Translations under genes and position numbers: made by a program | In this document: positions 38,050 to 47,992 of the stretch, piece by piece | How the letters are laid out: each line of letters begins with the position of its first letter | Position numbering within the stretch: position 1 is the first letter of the stretch | From: Niebla homalea | Taxonomy: Eukaryota; Ascomycota; Lecanoromycetes; Lecanorales; Ramalinaceae | NCBI GenBank assembly: GCA_019925105.1 | Contig: JAHGAU010000022.1 | Span: 620,001-684,000, forward strand | Length of the DNA stretch: 64,000 nucleotides | Direction: 5' to 3' | Notes under the pieces: model-generated | Database searches by the model: none | What the model saw: only the letters and a program-made list of their open reading frames with translations | Told to the model about the DNA's origin: nothing

Positions 38050-38850
38050 AAACTGGAATTAAATTATTATAACGTACGGAGTAAGTTACTTTACGTTATA
38101 AATAAATTGTTTATTCTTATAAATAAAGAATTACGTATAGATTTTATACGCTTAATCTACGAATACTTAATTAAAGATTACGTAAATAAAATAATAATAT
38201 ATAAGCGCCTAAGCTTATAGTATTATTAATTATGAATAACGGATTTAATTACCCGGTTCGTTAAGTCCTATTATATTTATAAAAGATCTAAAATATATTG
38301 CGAAAATAAATATAAACTTTTTAATTTACTTTTTATTCTTAATAAATATTAAACGGATATTTCCGTTAACTTTATTATTAAATTACCGAAATATAGACGT
38401 TATAATAAGGTCTATAAATATATAATAATTATCGTTAACCGTTTATTAAAAAAGAAAAAGTTTATATTATTAAATAAATTGAATATATTTATAATTATTT
38501 AAGTTTTTATCGATTAAGTTTAACGTAAAAAAGGATATTTAAAATTAATTATCTTAAATAAAGGTATATAATTTACTTCTTATTTTTAATAAAGGCTTTA
38601 TTAAAGGGTAAGTATTAAGTTAAAGTTTTCTATTAGCTTTTACCTTAAGATTAACGGGCAGACGGAAAATATTAACGGTATATTTAAATAATATTTACGA
38701 TCTTATATAAATTATAGTTAAGATAATTAAGTGGATTTTTTATTAATTATAGAATTTAAGGTAAACTTAATTATAAGCTTAATTACTTAACTTTCTTTAT
38801 TTTTTATAATAAAAAAATATATACCGTAATTTAAACTTAAGGCTTTAAAG
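38050..38850 (+). pseudogene. Gypsy integrase (RIPed)
   Basis: After the RNase H, the frame shows K-L-P-K-Y-R-R-Y-N-K-V-Y-K-Y-I-I-I-I-V-N-R-L, corresponding to the integrase core preceding the DRLSK block. Near 38650-38800 follow G-Q-T-E-N-I-N-G and Y-L-R-S-Y-I-N-Y with VDFLLIIEF, matching the DGQTE-x-x-N...YLR and DW-x-x-LP-x-AEFA blocks. It would insert cDNA into the chromosome. Multiple stops are present. Confidence 0.85.
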
Positions 38851-38999
38851 CTTATAAATACCAATATATTAAAATAAAAGAAAAAGGTAAAAATTTATAA
38901 TATATTAATTAATAAAATTAATAAGTTCCGAGAACTTATAAAAAAAGAAATAAAATAGGCTTAAGTTATATAAGCGGCGTAGGTTAATAAGTATTATTA

Positions 39000-39430
39000 C
39001 TTTTAACTATAATTCCGGGTTAATAAGATAGTAGTACTGGACGTAAAAAATATTAAAATAAGCCGTCCTTTTAAGTTATTAAATTATAAGAACCTAGGAT
39101 TATTTATGATTATTCGCGTTATTAATAACGTTATATATAAGTTACGGTTACCAGACTTAATAAAAAAGGTTTACCCTGTTTTTTACCCGGTATTTTTATA
39201 TTATAACGCGTAGGGTCCATTATTAAGATAAGTTATATAATTACCTTTACCGGTTAACGTTAATAATAAAGGAATAAATTATAAAGCGTTTAAATTAATC
39301 GACTTAAAAATCGATAAAAGGAAGAATGACTTTCTTATAAACATAAAAAGCTATCTTATATATTAAATGAAATATATTAACTATCGTAAATAAAACGCAC
39401 GTCTTTTATTAAAATATATATTAATATCGC
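39000..39430 (+). pseudogene. Integrase C-terminal and chromodomain-like tail
   Basis: S-R-P-F-K-L-L-N-Y-K-N-L-G-L-F-T-I-I-R-V-I matches the RP-x-KKLD-x-K-x-LGPF-x-V GPY/F-type region, with L-R-L-P-D and VYPVFYP corresponding to LRLP and HPVFH. About 130 bases after that, residues such as D-F-L-I-N-I-K-S-Y occupy the place of the YLVKWKGY chromodomain core. The chromodomain call is weaker than the rest. Confidence 0.6.
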
Positions 39431-39735
39431 CGGATATCCGCATTTAATCGCGGACTATTATTATTTATATCCCGATAAATTAAGCCTATATTTAAAATTT
39501 AAAATATTAAAAAATTAACGTTTTATACTTATTATTTTACTCGTTAACGGATAAGATTAAAAGTTAAAGCTTTAATTAACTTATCAAATTAAATCGATTA
39601 AGGAAGTATATTAAGCGTTAAAGTTAAGTAAGCTATTTTATTTAGATATAAAGGAGAGCTTATAAACCTGCCCTTAAGAGTATTTTAACTTTTTATAATA
39701 AGAGTATATATAAATAGCTCGCCGGAACTCGCTTT

Positions 39736-39750
39736 AAAAAGGGGGGGTAA
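39736..39750 (+). promoter_or_regulatory. Polypurine tract of the gypsy element
   Basis: AAAAAGGGGGGGTAA directly precedes the 3' LTR, the expected place and base composition for the plus-strand DNA primer. Its G run survived RIP. Confidence 0.85.
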
Positions 39751-39924
39751 TATTACGGTATAAAGGCTATAATACTAATAGTTAAGAGCTTAGTTAATGC
39801 ATTAGCTTTAATTGAGCCTAGCGTATGCCCTCCGTATACTTATATACATGCATACTGTACCATAGATTTCTCTTCATAGTTGAAATTCAGTCATATTCAC
39901 CTTACCTCTACTGAGTCCCTGACA
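39751..39924 (+). repeat. 3' LTR of the gypsy element
   Basis: 174 bp, the same length as the 5' LTR. It ends GTCCCTGACA and is less RIPed than the 5' copy in its second half. Confidence 0.9.
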
Positions 39925-39929
39925 AAATA

Positions 39930-40831
39930 ATAAGAATCAGGAACAAAAAGAACCAATATAAAAGAGAAAATAAGAGAATAATGAAATGTTTTTTAAAAAT
40001 AGGCCGGCGCCCCTATATAAATAAGTAAGGTATAAGTTCTATATTATTTTATTGAACTATACTTTTCCTTTTCAAAATAATAGGTTAATTTTATCCTTAA
40101 TTAGCCCCTTATATCATCTACATACTCTTATTCATTTAATTATATACTTAATATCTTTTATAATTTCTCCCTTTTTAATTTCCTTTATAAGAAGGTATTA
40201 TCCTTAATACTTTTTTACTCTAGCCTATTTAATGTTTATTTACATACGTTTATGTTATATATTAAACTGTTTATAATACTTTCTATATAGCTTAAATTGT
40301 TAAAAGTATAAAAGTTAAAAAGGTTTTAACTAATACTTATCTATTTCTTATTCCCTTTATAATAAAATCGTTTTTCTATATTGTATATTATAGATAAGTA
40401 ATCCTTATTCTTTAATACCGTTTATAGATATATTTATTTCCTTTCTTATAGCTTTATTTTTAAGTTTTATATATTAATAATTAATAAAAGTATTAAGAGT
40501 TTAAATTCTTAAAAACGATCCCTTCTGAAACTTTAAGATTTTAATAAGGGAGCCTTAATACTTCCTATTAATTTTTAAGGCTCAAGTTACGTTATATTTA
40601 TATTTTCTTTAAGTACAATACGTTTAATCTGCTTAAAAATACAACGTATATTAATCCGTTTATTGAAAGATTATAAATACCGCCCTTTATAAGGAATAGA
40701 ATATATAACCGGTTATACATTTTACTTTATTCCTTAATTCATATAAGTTTAATATCTTTTTTATTTTTTTTATTATTAAATATATCTAAAAAAAACTTAT
40801 TACTTAATAGTTAAGTACTCCTTAAAGAAAC
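39930..40831. other. AT-rich RIPed DNA, no gene
   Basis: No terminal repeat, RNA gene or reading frame that I can support. Confidence 0.4.
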
Positions 40832-41464
40832 TGTTAAGAACGTGCTAAGTGTAATGTATAATTAATATGATTTTTACTCCAGCTAGGTAGGTAGCTATGC
40901 ATTTAAGTGAGTATGGGCGCCAAAACCCTACGGAAGCTACCCGCTATACTTATATTTATGCCAGACCGTGATGCTATATATATACGTCTGCGCCGTTTCA
41001 TAAGAATATGCCGCTTTAAAGATATAAAAGTAACGCCTTCGTTATACATTATTACTTTTAATATAGTATTACTTATGCCCTTATCGGTAATAATTATAAT
41101 ATATCTGAAGCGCCGAGCATATTATAGAAATAAAGGGAACGAATAGTGGTAACGTATAAGGCCGGCATTAAAATTATATACTAAAAGTATAAGCTGAAAA
41201 TTCCCGTATCCACTCGGTTTATTATCGTGGGTTTTAAGACTTAAGCTTAAGCTAAATCTCTTAAAAAACCTATCTCCGGTATTTTACTGGGTCGAGTCTT
41301 AAGTAGGTTACCATGGGAACAGCTTTTATGGTTGAGTACTAAAGTATTTAATCCAGTACTTAACTTACTTAATATATTCAGTGTCTTATAATAAAAGAGT
41401 AGATATAATAACTCATAACGGAGTAGGTAAAGGCTTTCAAGCCGGCTTTATTAATATAAGTATT
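40832..41464 (-). mobile_element. LTR element family A, second copy, LTR and adjacent block
   Basis: The LTR (40832-41005) begins TGTTAAGAACGTG and carries GAAGCTACCCGCTAT and AGACCGTGATGC like the solo LTR at 1166. Beyond it the sequence continues as in the window-start copy, reaching block X at about 41185-41305 before element C interrupts at 41465. It probably resumes at 44599. The frame of 79 codons over the LTR (40907-41146) has no homologue visible to me. Confidence 0.65.
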
Positions 41465-41659
41465 TGTCAGACGTAAGGACGTATCAGAGTGGATGGGGTA
41501 GGTCTGGATTAAGTGTATTGCATTTATATGTATGATCTATATAGGAAGGATGAATCTATCTGCATAAAATACCCGGGTGGTATAAGATGTACGGCCAGGT
41601 AATGATATCTATAGTATCATAAGATACCACTTATTATTATGCTTATATCCAGGCTAATA
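41465..41659 (-). repeat. 3' LTR of family C
   Basis: 195 bp. Shares ATACCCGGGTGGTATAA and GTACGGCCAGGT with the partner at 44401-44593. Confidence 0.85.
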
Positions 41660-41671
41660 GACCCCCTTAGG
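41660..41671 (-). promoter_or_regulatory. Polypurine tract, family C
   Basis: Reads GACCCCCTTAGG on the plus strand, so CCTAAGGGGGTC on the coding strand, directly next to the 3' LTR. This fixes the minus orientation together with the protease. Confidence 0.65.
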
Positions 41672-41944
41672 ATTATGTTATTATTACGGTAATAAAACAG
41701 ATCCTAAATACCCTTATTATAACCACCTCTTAATTATTAGTATACCGTAACTGTTGTAAGTAAAAGGTACGTCTTGAATTTAAGTTAAAAAATTGAATAA
41801 AAATTTAGAAAAATCGGTGACTTTAAAAGCAATAATAACAATAAAACCTTTATATTTTAGGTTACTTTAGAGTTTAATATATACTCGATCGAGCTCCGGG
41901 TATTAACTTAAGTAATCTTATTAAGTAATTATTAATAAGTATAC

Positions 41945-42075
41945 GCTGAGAAAAGTTGAAAATTGATAAAACCACGAAAATAAACGAACCCGGAAAGATT
42001 ATCGTATACCCGATTTATAGTCGTAATATTTTAAGAGCTGAATCTCTTAAAAACGATGTCTCCGGGGTTTTTCCG
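41945..42075 (-). repeat. Block X, best-kept copy
   Basis: About 130 bp containing GAGCTGAATCTCTTAAAAAC and TCTCCGGGGTTTTTCCGAG. Related blocks lie at about 105-235 (reverse), 11800-11910, 28085-28215, 41185-41305 and 49445-49565 (reverse), always within about 0.15-0.5 kb of one LTR in families A, B, C and D. It may be the last coding part or a cis-acting RNA signal; the sequence does not decide. Confidence 0.65.
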
Positions 42076-42154
42076 AGTCGTATTATAATATAGGGTTCTA
42101 AGTATTGTCTTTAAGGACGTAAAGTCCGTAGATTCTTATAAGGAATATTGCGGT

Positions 42155-42532
42155 TTATCCGTTGCGGTAAAGGCGGAGTTTCTCTGAATCAAAATGAACT
42201 CTTTTATCATTAAGAAGAGCGGTGGATACGACGTTGGTCGTAAAGTTAGGTATATAAGCCACGTTATGAAGTATAATGAAACCGTCACCTTTGGGGGTAT
42301 CGACATTTACCTCGATTTTGCTATACGCAATGACTTTGAGGTTGCTATTGCCAGCGATGATGGTATCGTTCTTTCCATCTGTCTCTTTGATAAAGTGGTC
42401 TTTCATCGTCTCGTTGCAAATGTGAGAGCTTAAGCCGTGATCCAAAATCCATAATGATTGCAGGTCGTGGGTGCTTAATGATGGCTTTGCAACTTTGGTA
42501 ATATTTTGAGATGAGGCCTGAGGCCCTTGCAA
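42155..42532 (-). pseudogene. Ty1/copia-type aspartic protease and start of pre-integrase region
   Basis: A 125-residue open stretch on the minus strand. W-I-L-D-H-G-L-S-S-H-I-C-N at residues 28-40 matches the WILDSGAS-SHICN active site of copia proteases. I-I-A-G-N, T-P-K-G and N-V-A-Y-I-P-N-F-T-T-N-V-V-S then follow in family order, ending H-F-D-S-E-K-L-R-L-Y. The catalytic Asp31 is present, but the next residue is His in place of Ser or Thr, and Leu34 replaces Ala, so activity is doubtful. The first codon is TTG; the frame extends upstream at least to ...FSAALQGPQ, so it is part of a longer gag-pol frame. It would cleave the polyprotein in particles. It is far less RIPed than the other coding relics. 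Confidence 0.85.
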
Positions 42533-42559
42533 TGCAGCGCTGAAAACGGCTGCTTTAGG

Positions 42560-42850
42560 AATATTTTACGGTTTGGATAAAGGCCCTTTTTGAAGTAAGG
42601 GCTTTTATTGCGGTTTGAATGAAGGCCCTTTTTCAGGTAAGGGCTCTTGAGAGGACGTCTTCTGAGAGGAGTGAGTCTTTACCTCCTTAGCTGCTTACGG
42701 AAGATGCTAAATTGCTTTATTAGCAGCATCTACGAGGAGCTGGTGCTATTAACTCGTAGTTATTAATTTAACGATAGATCTATCGATTTATTTAATATTA
42801 CTTTGAGATTTAAATAAAGGCCCTTCTTAAGGTAAGGGCTTTTAAGGTAA
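42560..42850 (-). repeat. ~48-bp tandem repeat upstream of the protease
   Basis: A unit containing CCTTACCTGAAAAAGGGCCT and TCAAACCGCAATAAAAG is seen twice adjacently (about 42570-42660) and again, decayed, near 42800-42850. In one frame it encodes S-P-Y-x-K-K-G-L-x-x-N-R. It occupies the C-terminal part of the gag-like region. Confidence 0.6.
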
Positions 42851-43189
42851 AGGTAATGTCTCATTAATTAACTTCTGCGTTTTTGATTCTAAAGATATCT
42901 TTTAAGAGTAAGCAATATTTTAAGAGTGAGCATACGAGCTCTTTAATAATAATAAAGGTAATCTGGTTTTTAAAAACGGATTCAAAGGTGTTGCACGCGT
43001 TTTTAATGTGAATTTATTAAAGAGGTCCTCGAGTATTATACGGGGTAATACCCGTAATCGTGATTCTCATAGTAACACTAATAGTAACACTTTAAGTATT
43101 ATCGATTTAATAAGATATTTAAGAGGTATAAATCTTATATAGAGATTATAAATAGTAAGATACCATTTAAGTAAGAAAAAGCTTATTAT

Positions 43190-43460
43190 TAATAAGCTTA
43201 CTAATGAATTTATTAATAAGCTCTTAAGTAAGCTCTTTAATAATAAGCTCTTACGTAAGCTCTTAAGTGACTTATTTGGTGAACTCTTTAATAACGAACT
43301 CTCTAATAAGTTCTTTAATAAGCTTTTGGATAAGCTTTTAAATAATAAGCTCTCGGGCGAGCTCTTTAATAATAAGCTCTTGGGTAAGCTTTTTAATAAT
43401 AAGCTTTTAAGTGAGCTGTTTAATAAGCTCTTACGTAAGCTCGATAATAATTTAAGTGTT
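43190..43460 (-). repeat. Minisatellite of AATAAGCTC units in the gag-like region
   Basis: Dense tandem 12- to 15-bp units of the form AATAAGCTCTTAAGTAAGCTC. Because the unit length is a multiple of three, both strands stay open: a K-S-L-L-rich product on minus (43540-43067) and an N-K-L-L-rich one on plus (43326-43628). With the element read on minus, the minus frame would be the relevant one. I cannot show that either is translated. Confidence 0.6.
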
Positions 43461-44288
43461 AATACGTATATTAAAGCTAAGCTCGTATTTAAACTCGTTA
43501 CTAATATATATATCGATAACGAGTTTAAAGCTAAGCTCATATTTAAGCTCGCTCTTAAAGAGGTTAAGCTAACCGATAAAGCTCGAGATAATAAAGGTAT
43601 TATCGATTTAATAAAGGATTTCGTTTAATTAAGGTTAAGAAGGAAAGGTAAAGGATATACTCTATAATTCCTTCTCGTTAATTTAAGTAGAGTAAGTGGA
43701 GTAAACGATCAATAAAGATACCCTTAAGTTGGTAATATGTATTAATCTTAAGGGATAAAAGGCTTTATTTAAGCCTTCTTTAAGTAATCAGGCCACCTTA
43801 AATTGAATAAGGAAATGAGTAATCGCTGTAATATGCGATTCCGGGCTTATAACTATCAGACGTAACATCTGCAAATTTGTGAACCAGTATATAAGCACTC
43901 CGAGTGTAAGCGAGTAGATTAAGCAGGTTGAGCTTATATCCCTCCTCGCTAGGCCTTTAAGCGCTCGCGAGTATCCGGCTTACTCGTGAGTTTCTTGGAT
44001 TCTTATAAGTTTTACTTTTTTTTTTTTTTTTAACTTAAGGATTTTTTAATTAAATTACCCTTTTTAATTACCCCCTTAAGGATAAATTACTAGCTATTAG
44101 GGTAACTTTTAGCTAAAATAACTGAATCTATAATTAATTTTAAAAAACATTGAATATTACGGCTTAAAGGGGGGGTAACGGTAATACCCGCTGTTAAGAA
44201 AGCTTAAATAAAAAAATTTATAAAAAATAAAAATCATTATTTTACCGTTTTAAACGTTTTTATTTTTAACTTTTTTTTACCCGTTTAA

Positions 44289-44346
44289 GACCGCTCGGAG
44301 CGCTCGTAAGTTTCCCTGGATGCTCGTAAGTGAATTACGAGCGGTC
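44289..44346. repeat. Small palindrome GACCGCTC...GAGCGGTC
   Basis: GACCGCTC (44289-44296) and GAGCGGTC (44339-44346) are inverted, with repeated GCTCGTAAGT inside. A related sequence lies at about 29372-29450 (CAGACCGCTCC...GGAGCG...CGGTC). It may be a tiny fold-back element or a structured leader, since it lies just inside the 5' LTR of element C. Confidence 0.5.
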
Positions 44347-44400
44347 TGAGTAAATAAATCCATTTTTTTTTATTCACTCGCTCCGAGCAGGTCGCAGATT

Positions 44401-44593
44401 TGCTGATGAAGGACGTATAAGAGTGGATAGGGTAAATCTGGATTAAGTATATTGCATTTATATATATAATCTATATAGGAAGGATGAATTTATCTACATA
44501 AAATACCCGGGTGGTATAAAATGTACGGCCAGGTGATAATATCTACAGTGTTATAAGATACCACCTACCACCATGCCTGCACCCAGGCTGACA
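44401..44593 (-). repeat. 5' LTR of family C
   Basis: 193 bp ending CCCAGGCTGACA. Together with 41465-41659 it defines the element. Confidence 0.85.
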
Positions 44594-44598
44594 GTATC

Positions 44599-45283
44599 AA
44601 TCGATATTGTTAATTAAGTACGGGAAGAAAGATCTTTCGTTTAAATGTAGGCTTTACGAGTTATAACGGCCATATAGGAGGTATAACCAGCTTTTATACG
44701 GTGGCTTTACGTCGTAACGCTTACTCTTACTTTAACTTCTGTTATATAAATCTCTTATCGAGGTTTTGAAGTATTATATTAAATAAAGGTATTAATACTT
44801 TAAGGTTAAGTTTTATTGAGTTTAATTCTATTAACGAGTTAAGTAAAGCGTATCTTATATAAAGATCGTAAATAATAAGGTAATTTTTCATTTAAGATAA
44901 TAAGTAGGTAAATATTAAGTTAAATCGTAAGCTTTATAATAAAGTTTAGGATAATTCAGATAAAGTAGATGTATTTAAGCTAGTGAATAACGCGGAGCTT
45001 ATCAAGTAAATAAACGAAGGCATAACGATAAACCTAATAACCAACTAAATAAATCTGATTAAGACGATTTATAATAAGTACTATAGATACTCTAGGGCTC
45101 GTACTGTTAAACGAGCCATACGGTATTAACGGTATATTACCGGAGTGAGATTTTTTGAGTGGCCTCTGGGTATTGTATGCTTTAATTCATAACGAGATAA
45201 TAGAATCGAGTTATTATATATATGAAGACATATAAAGGATCGAACCAGAAGCTATTGCTACCATTGATTAAGAACGTAATAAA
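44599..45283 (-). other. Probable continuation of family A body, no gene
   Basis: Moderately RIPed DNA that was joined to 41464 before element C inserted. It has better-kept spots such as TTACGAGTTATAACGGCC. No domain was recognised, and no second family A LTR was found, so that element is truncated. Confidence 0.45.
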
Positions 45284-45605
45284 TACTTCCTTAACCGGGA
45301 CCGTATAGGACGGGAGTTAATTATAATTATCCTATACCGGCCGGTACGGTATAAAGGTATACCCCGTTCCCGTACCGTCCCTATCCCGCCGGTATAAGAC
45401 CGGGAAATGCCAAAATACCGGTATAACGGGGGTATAGCGGTAAGGGATAGCTAAAAGGGGTAATCTAAGGGTAAATAATAGATTTACATTAATACTTTTA
45501 ATGGTTCTCGATAACCGGATTAACTATAAGCCGGTTATTAATAAACCACCAGAAAACTTTTTATATGAATCTTAATGTTAATATACCCTTAGATTACCCC
45601 CTTTA
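45284..45605. mobile_element. hAT-like MITE, family M2, copy d, with hairpin core
   Basis: It starts TACTTCCTTAACCGGGACC, the RIPed M2 end, and follows the family through GGCCGGTACGGTATAA and CCCGCCGGTATAAGACCGGG. A hairpin follows at 45455-45600, with arms GGGGTAATCTAAGGGTA / TACCCTTAGATTACCCC and an inner part like that of the hairpin in MITE M1 at 50501-50630. The far terminal repeat is missing, so the copy is truncated or ends in DNA too decayed to read. Confidence 0.6.
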
Positions 45606-46760
45606 ACGAGCCAGCTCTATAATATTACTTTTAAAATTTAATCTTTTATTATTAACGGATTTATCTATATAAGTTAAGTGGTTAACGCCGGTAATAAGGG
45701 TAATAATAAAACGGTTTAAATTTAGTTTTTATATAATAACCGCTATAATAATAACGTTAAGTATATTTAAAATATTTCCGGTAAAGATTAACTTAATTTT
45801 TAACTTTATTAACAATCTAATAAAGAATATATAAATCTTAAATTTATCCGGTAATATAGATAAATCCTTGTTTATTATTTTAAAATAGTTATAAAACGGA
45901 TTATTTTCTTTTTTCTTAGCGGTTATTTTATATCTTTGAAAAGATTATAATAAGTTTAATAACGGGTTTTTAAATTGATTATTTAAGTTATCAAAAGTAA
46001 TTTTATATCTTTAAAGGTAATGAAAAACCGAATCTTTAAAGAGTTAAGGGTTTAAATAATATAATTAATAAACTATAAGTAAAATAAAATAATATACGAC
46101 CTTAATAAAATATATAATAAATGGTCCGGGCTTATTAAAAGGACTTTTTAAAGTCAATAAACTACCGATAATATTCACCCTTAAACTTATTTATATATTG
46201 AATTAAATAGTTAGCTTAAAACATTTATATAATTTATAAGGTAAAAAATCATATATAACCCGTTAAGCGGTAATAAAATAGACTTTCAATATTTCTCTTA
46301 ATAGTTTTAAAACCCTAAAAAAGGATAATACTTAAAAACTTTAATCTTATTCTTTTAGTTATTCAGCTTTTATATAAGCTTTAATACTTAAGCTTTTACT
46401 ATAATAGTATTACGTTGGCGTTATAATTTTTTAAGCGATCGGGGACTGTTTGTTATTTAGCCGGTATATTATTGAATATAATCTTTTTCCTAAGGAAAAT
46501 TCTTAATTATATTGCGAAATTTATTTTTAAATTTTTTTTTTACTATTAATAACCTCCATAATTCGTTCCGGTAAATAAAAGGATATAGTTTATTAAAGGC
46601 CTTCTACCTTAAGAAAGAGAAGAATCGAAATATTAAATAAATCCGCCAGTTTATATTAATAAGGTTGGTTAAAAAGGGGTTATAGAAAACGTAAGCTAAA
46701 ATTAAAAGTTAAAATAATTCTTAAGTAATTATAAACTGATTAAACGTAAACCCTTATTAA
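45606..46760. other. RIPed DNA of unknown class
   Basis: No motif, RNA gene or terminal repeat was recognised. Confidence 0.4.
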
Positions 46761-46779
46761 GTAACAGGTCTTAAGGGAC

Positions 46780-46895
46780 TTGAACCTTAATAAAAATAAC
46801 TTTAATCCTTAATTATAGTTGTATATACTTATATATAGAAGGCTTGAACTTTTAAGCTATTAGTTCTTAAAAGCTACCGCTCAGCCGGCGTACGC
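46780..46895 (-). ncRNA. Degenerate tRNA-like or SINE-like sequence
   Basis: On the minus strand GGCTGAGCGGTAGC (near 46885) looks like a tRNA D-arm/A box. A TTTTAAG...CTTAAAA stem follows, then AGTTCAAGCC (near 46845) and GGTTCAAGTCCC (near 46788), both B-box-like. The acceptor stem cannot be paired, so it is not a functional tRNA gene. It may be a tRNA pseudogene or the head of a SINE. Confidence 0.35.
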
Positions 46896-46929
46896 CACTT
46901 GATTATAAACATTAAGTAAGCCGGTGCTT

Positions 46930-47800
46930 AATATACTTATTAAACGCTAAGCCCCTAGCCGATAAATACTTTTATTATTATATTAAATAAGGAAAAGGGA
47001 TAAAATGTTAAACGATTTAATTTCAAATTAATAAAAGACTTTTATATATATTCTTTTTACCGTTTATACGGACGGTTAAACCGATATTAAATATAAATAA
47101 ATATAATAAAAATAAAACGTTATATATCCTTTTATTTTCTATCTATTATTTCTTAATTTATATATTAATTTTATTAAGAAAATAAGGGTAAATAAGTATT
47201 GGAGAATATCCTTTACCAAAAAGGGATTAAAACGGTAATAAGGTTTATAATAATAATAACTATTTTCTTATAATTTAATATAATAAAAGATTTAATAAAA
47301 TAATAAGAGAAATCATTAATAAATTAAAAATTAAAAGGGAGGTAAAAGCGTATTAAGAGAAAGTTAACTTAAAAATAAAGTTTTTTAGATTATTACTTTT
47401 TAAGATTACGTATAATAAACAAGTCATAAATATTAAAAAAGAAATAAAAAAATATAAAAAATAATTAATAAAGGAATTAAAACGGATAAACTTATAATAG
47501 AAAAAGGATTAATAATTGAACCTATAAGAAGCTTAGTTATATAATATAAGAAATATATATTATAATAATAACGTAGTTATATAAAGGGTAACCTATAATA
47601 CTCGTTCCCCGGAAAAGGAGTAATAAAGGTTTATAAACGCCGTTTTAATTTTAATAAGCTAAACGTTATGGTTATTAACGCGGTTATTAGGCTATATGAT
47701 ATAAGATAGCGAGATTATTATAGCCGAATTCGTAATATAAATATAAATTAAATCTAAGATAAACCGGTTTAATTTAAACCGATATAAATTAAATAAAAAT
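46930..47800 (+). mobile_element. LINE-like 3' region, diverged subfamily
   Basis: From about 47090 the sequence follows the LINE 3' region at 8160-8600 in order (ATTTCTTAATTTATATATTAATTTTATT, AAAAGGGATTAAAACGGTAA). The stretch near 47640-47710 (GTTATTAACGCGGTTATTAGG) corresponds to the GGTTATTAATAAGGCC end. No clear (AATC)n tail remains. Borders are approximate. Confidence 0.4.
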
Positions 47801-47830
47801 TGACCTTCCCACATTATTCTAAATTCAAAT

Positions 47831-47992
47831 TGTCACGGTATAGACCATAGGAGGATTCCTTGGCACGGAGCGGGCTTACCTTATTCAGTTACTTAGTATA
47901 CGTATATAGATATCTTATTTACCATTTACTTAAATAACTTATTAATTATATATTTATTACTTTATTATTATATATACTGTATTCTCATAATA
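47831..47992. repeat. Left LTR, family B copy 2
   Basis: Starts with unmutated TGTCACGGTATAGACC. The second half is RIPed. Confidence 0.82.

Larger units (their letters stand above)
33383..39924 (+). mobile_element. Complete Ty3/gypsy LTR retrotransposon, RIP-inactivated
   Basis: A 6,542-bp element with 174-bp LTRs (33383-33556 and 39751-39924), a perfect TSD AAATA (33378-33382, 39925-39929) and a polypurine tract directly before the 3' LTR. The order RT, RNase H, integrase, then a chromodomain-like tail is that of Ty3/gypsy chromoviruses. Gag and protease should lie in 33600-36400 but RIP has removed readable motifs there. In-frame TAA/TAG codons occur throughout, and the RT YLDD box is YLNN, so it is dead. 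It sits 26 bp beyond the tail of LINE 3. Confidence 0.92.
41465..44593 (-). mobile_element. Copia-like gag-protease-only LTR element, family C
   Basis: A 3,129-bp element read on the minus strand. Its LTRs are 41465-41659 and 44401-44593, with ends TGTCAG...CTGACA. The TSD is GTATT (41460-41464) and GTATC (44594-44598), differing by one C-to-T. On the coding strand a purine tract CCTAAGGGGGTC abuts the 3' LTR. The only domain is a Ty1/copia protease at 42532-42155, preceded by repeat-rich gag-like sequence. Block X and the 3' LTR follow it directly: no integrase, RT or RNase H, and no room for them. It therefore resembles the TR-GAG type of non-autonomous element, here with a protease added. 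It would need pol from a partner. Confidence 0.8.

Noticed and set aside
42194..42433. Plus-strand frame opposite the copia protease
   Set aside because: It is the antisense shadow of the recognised protease at 42532-42155.
43326..43628. Asn-Lys-Leu-rich plus-strand frame
   Set aside because: Formed by the AATAAGCTC minisatellite; the host element is read on the other strand.
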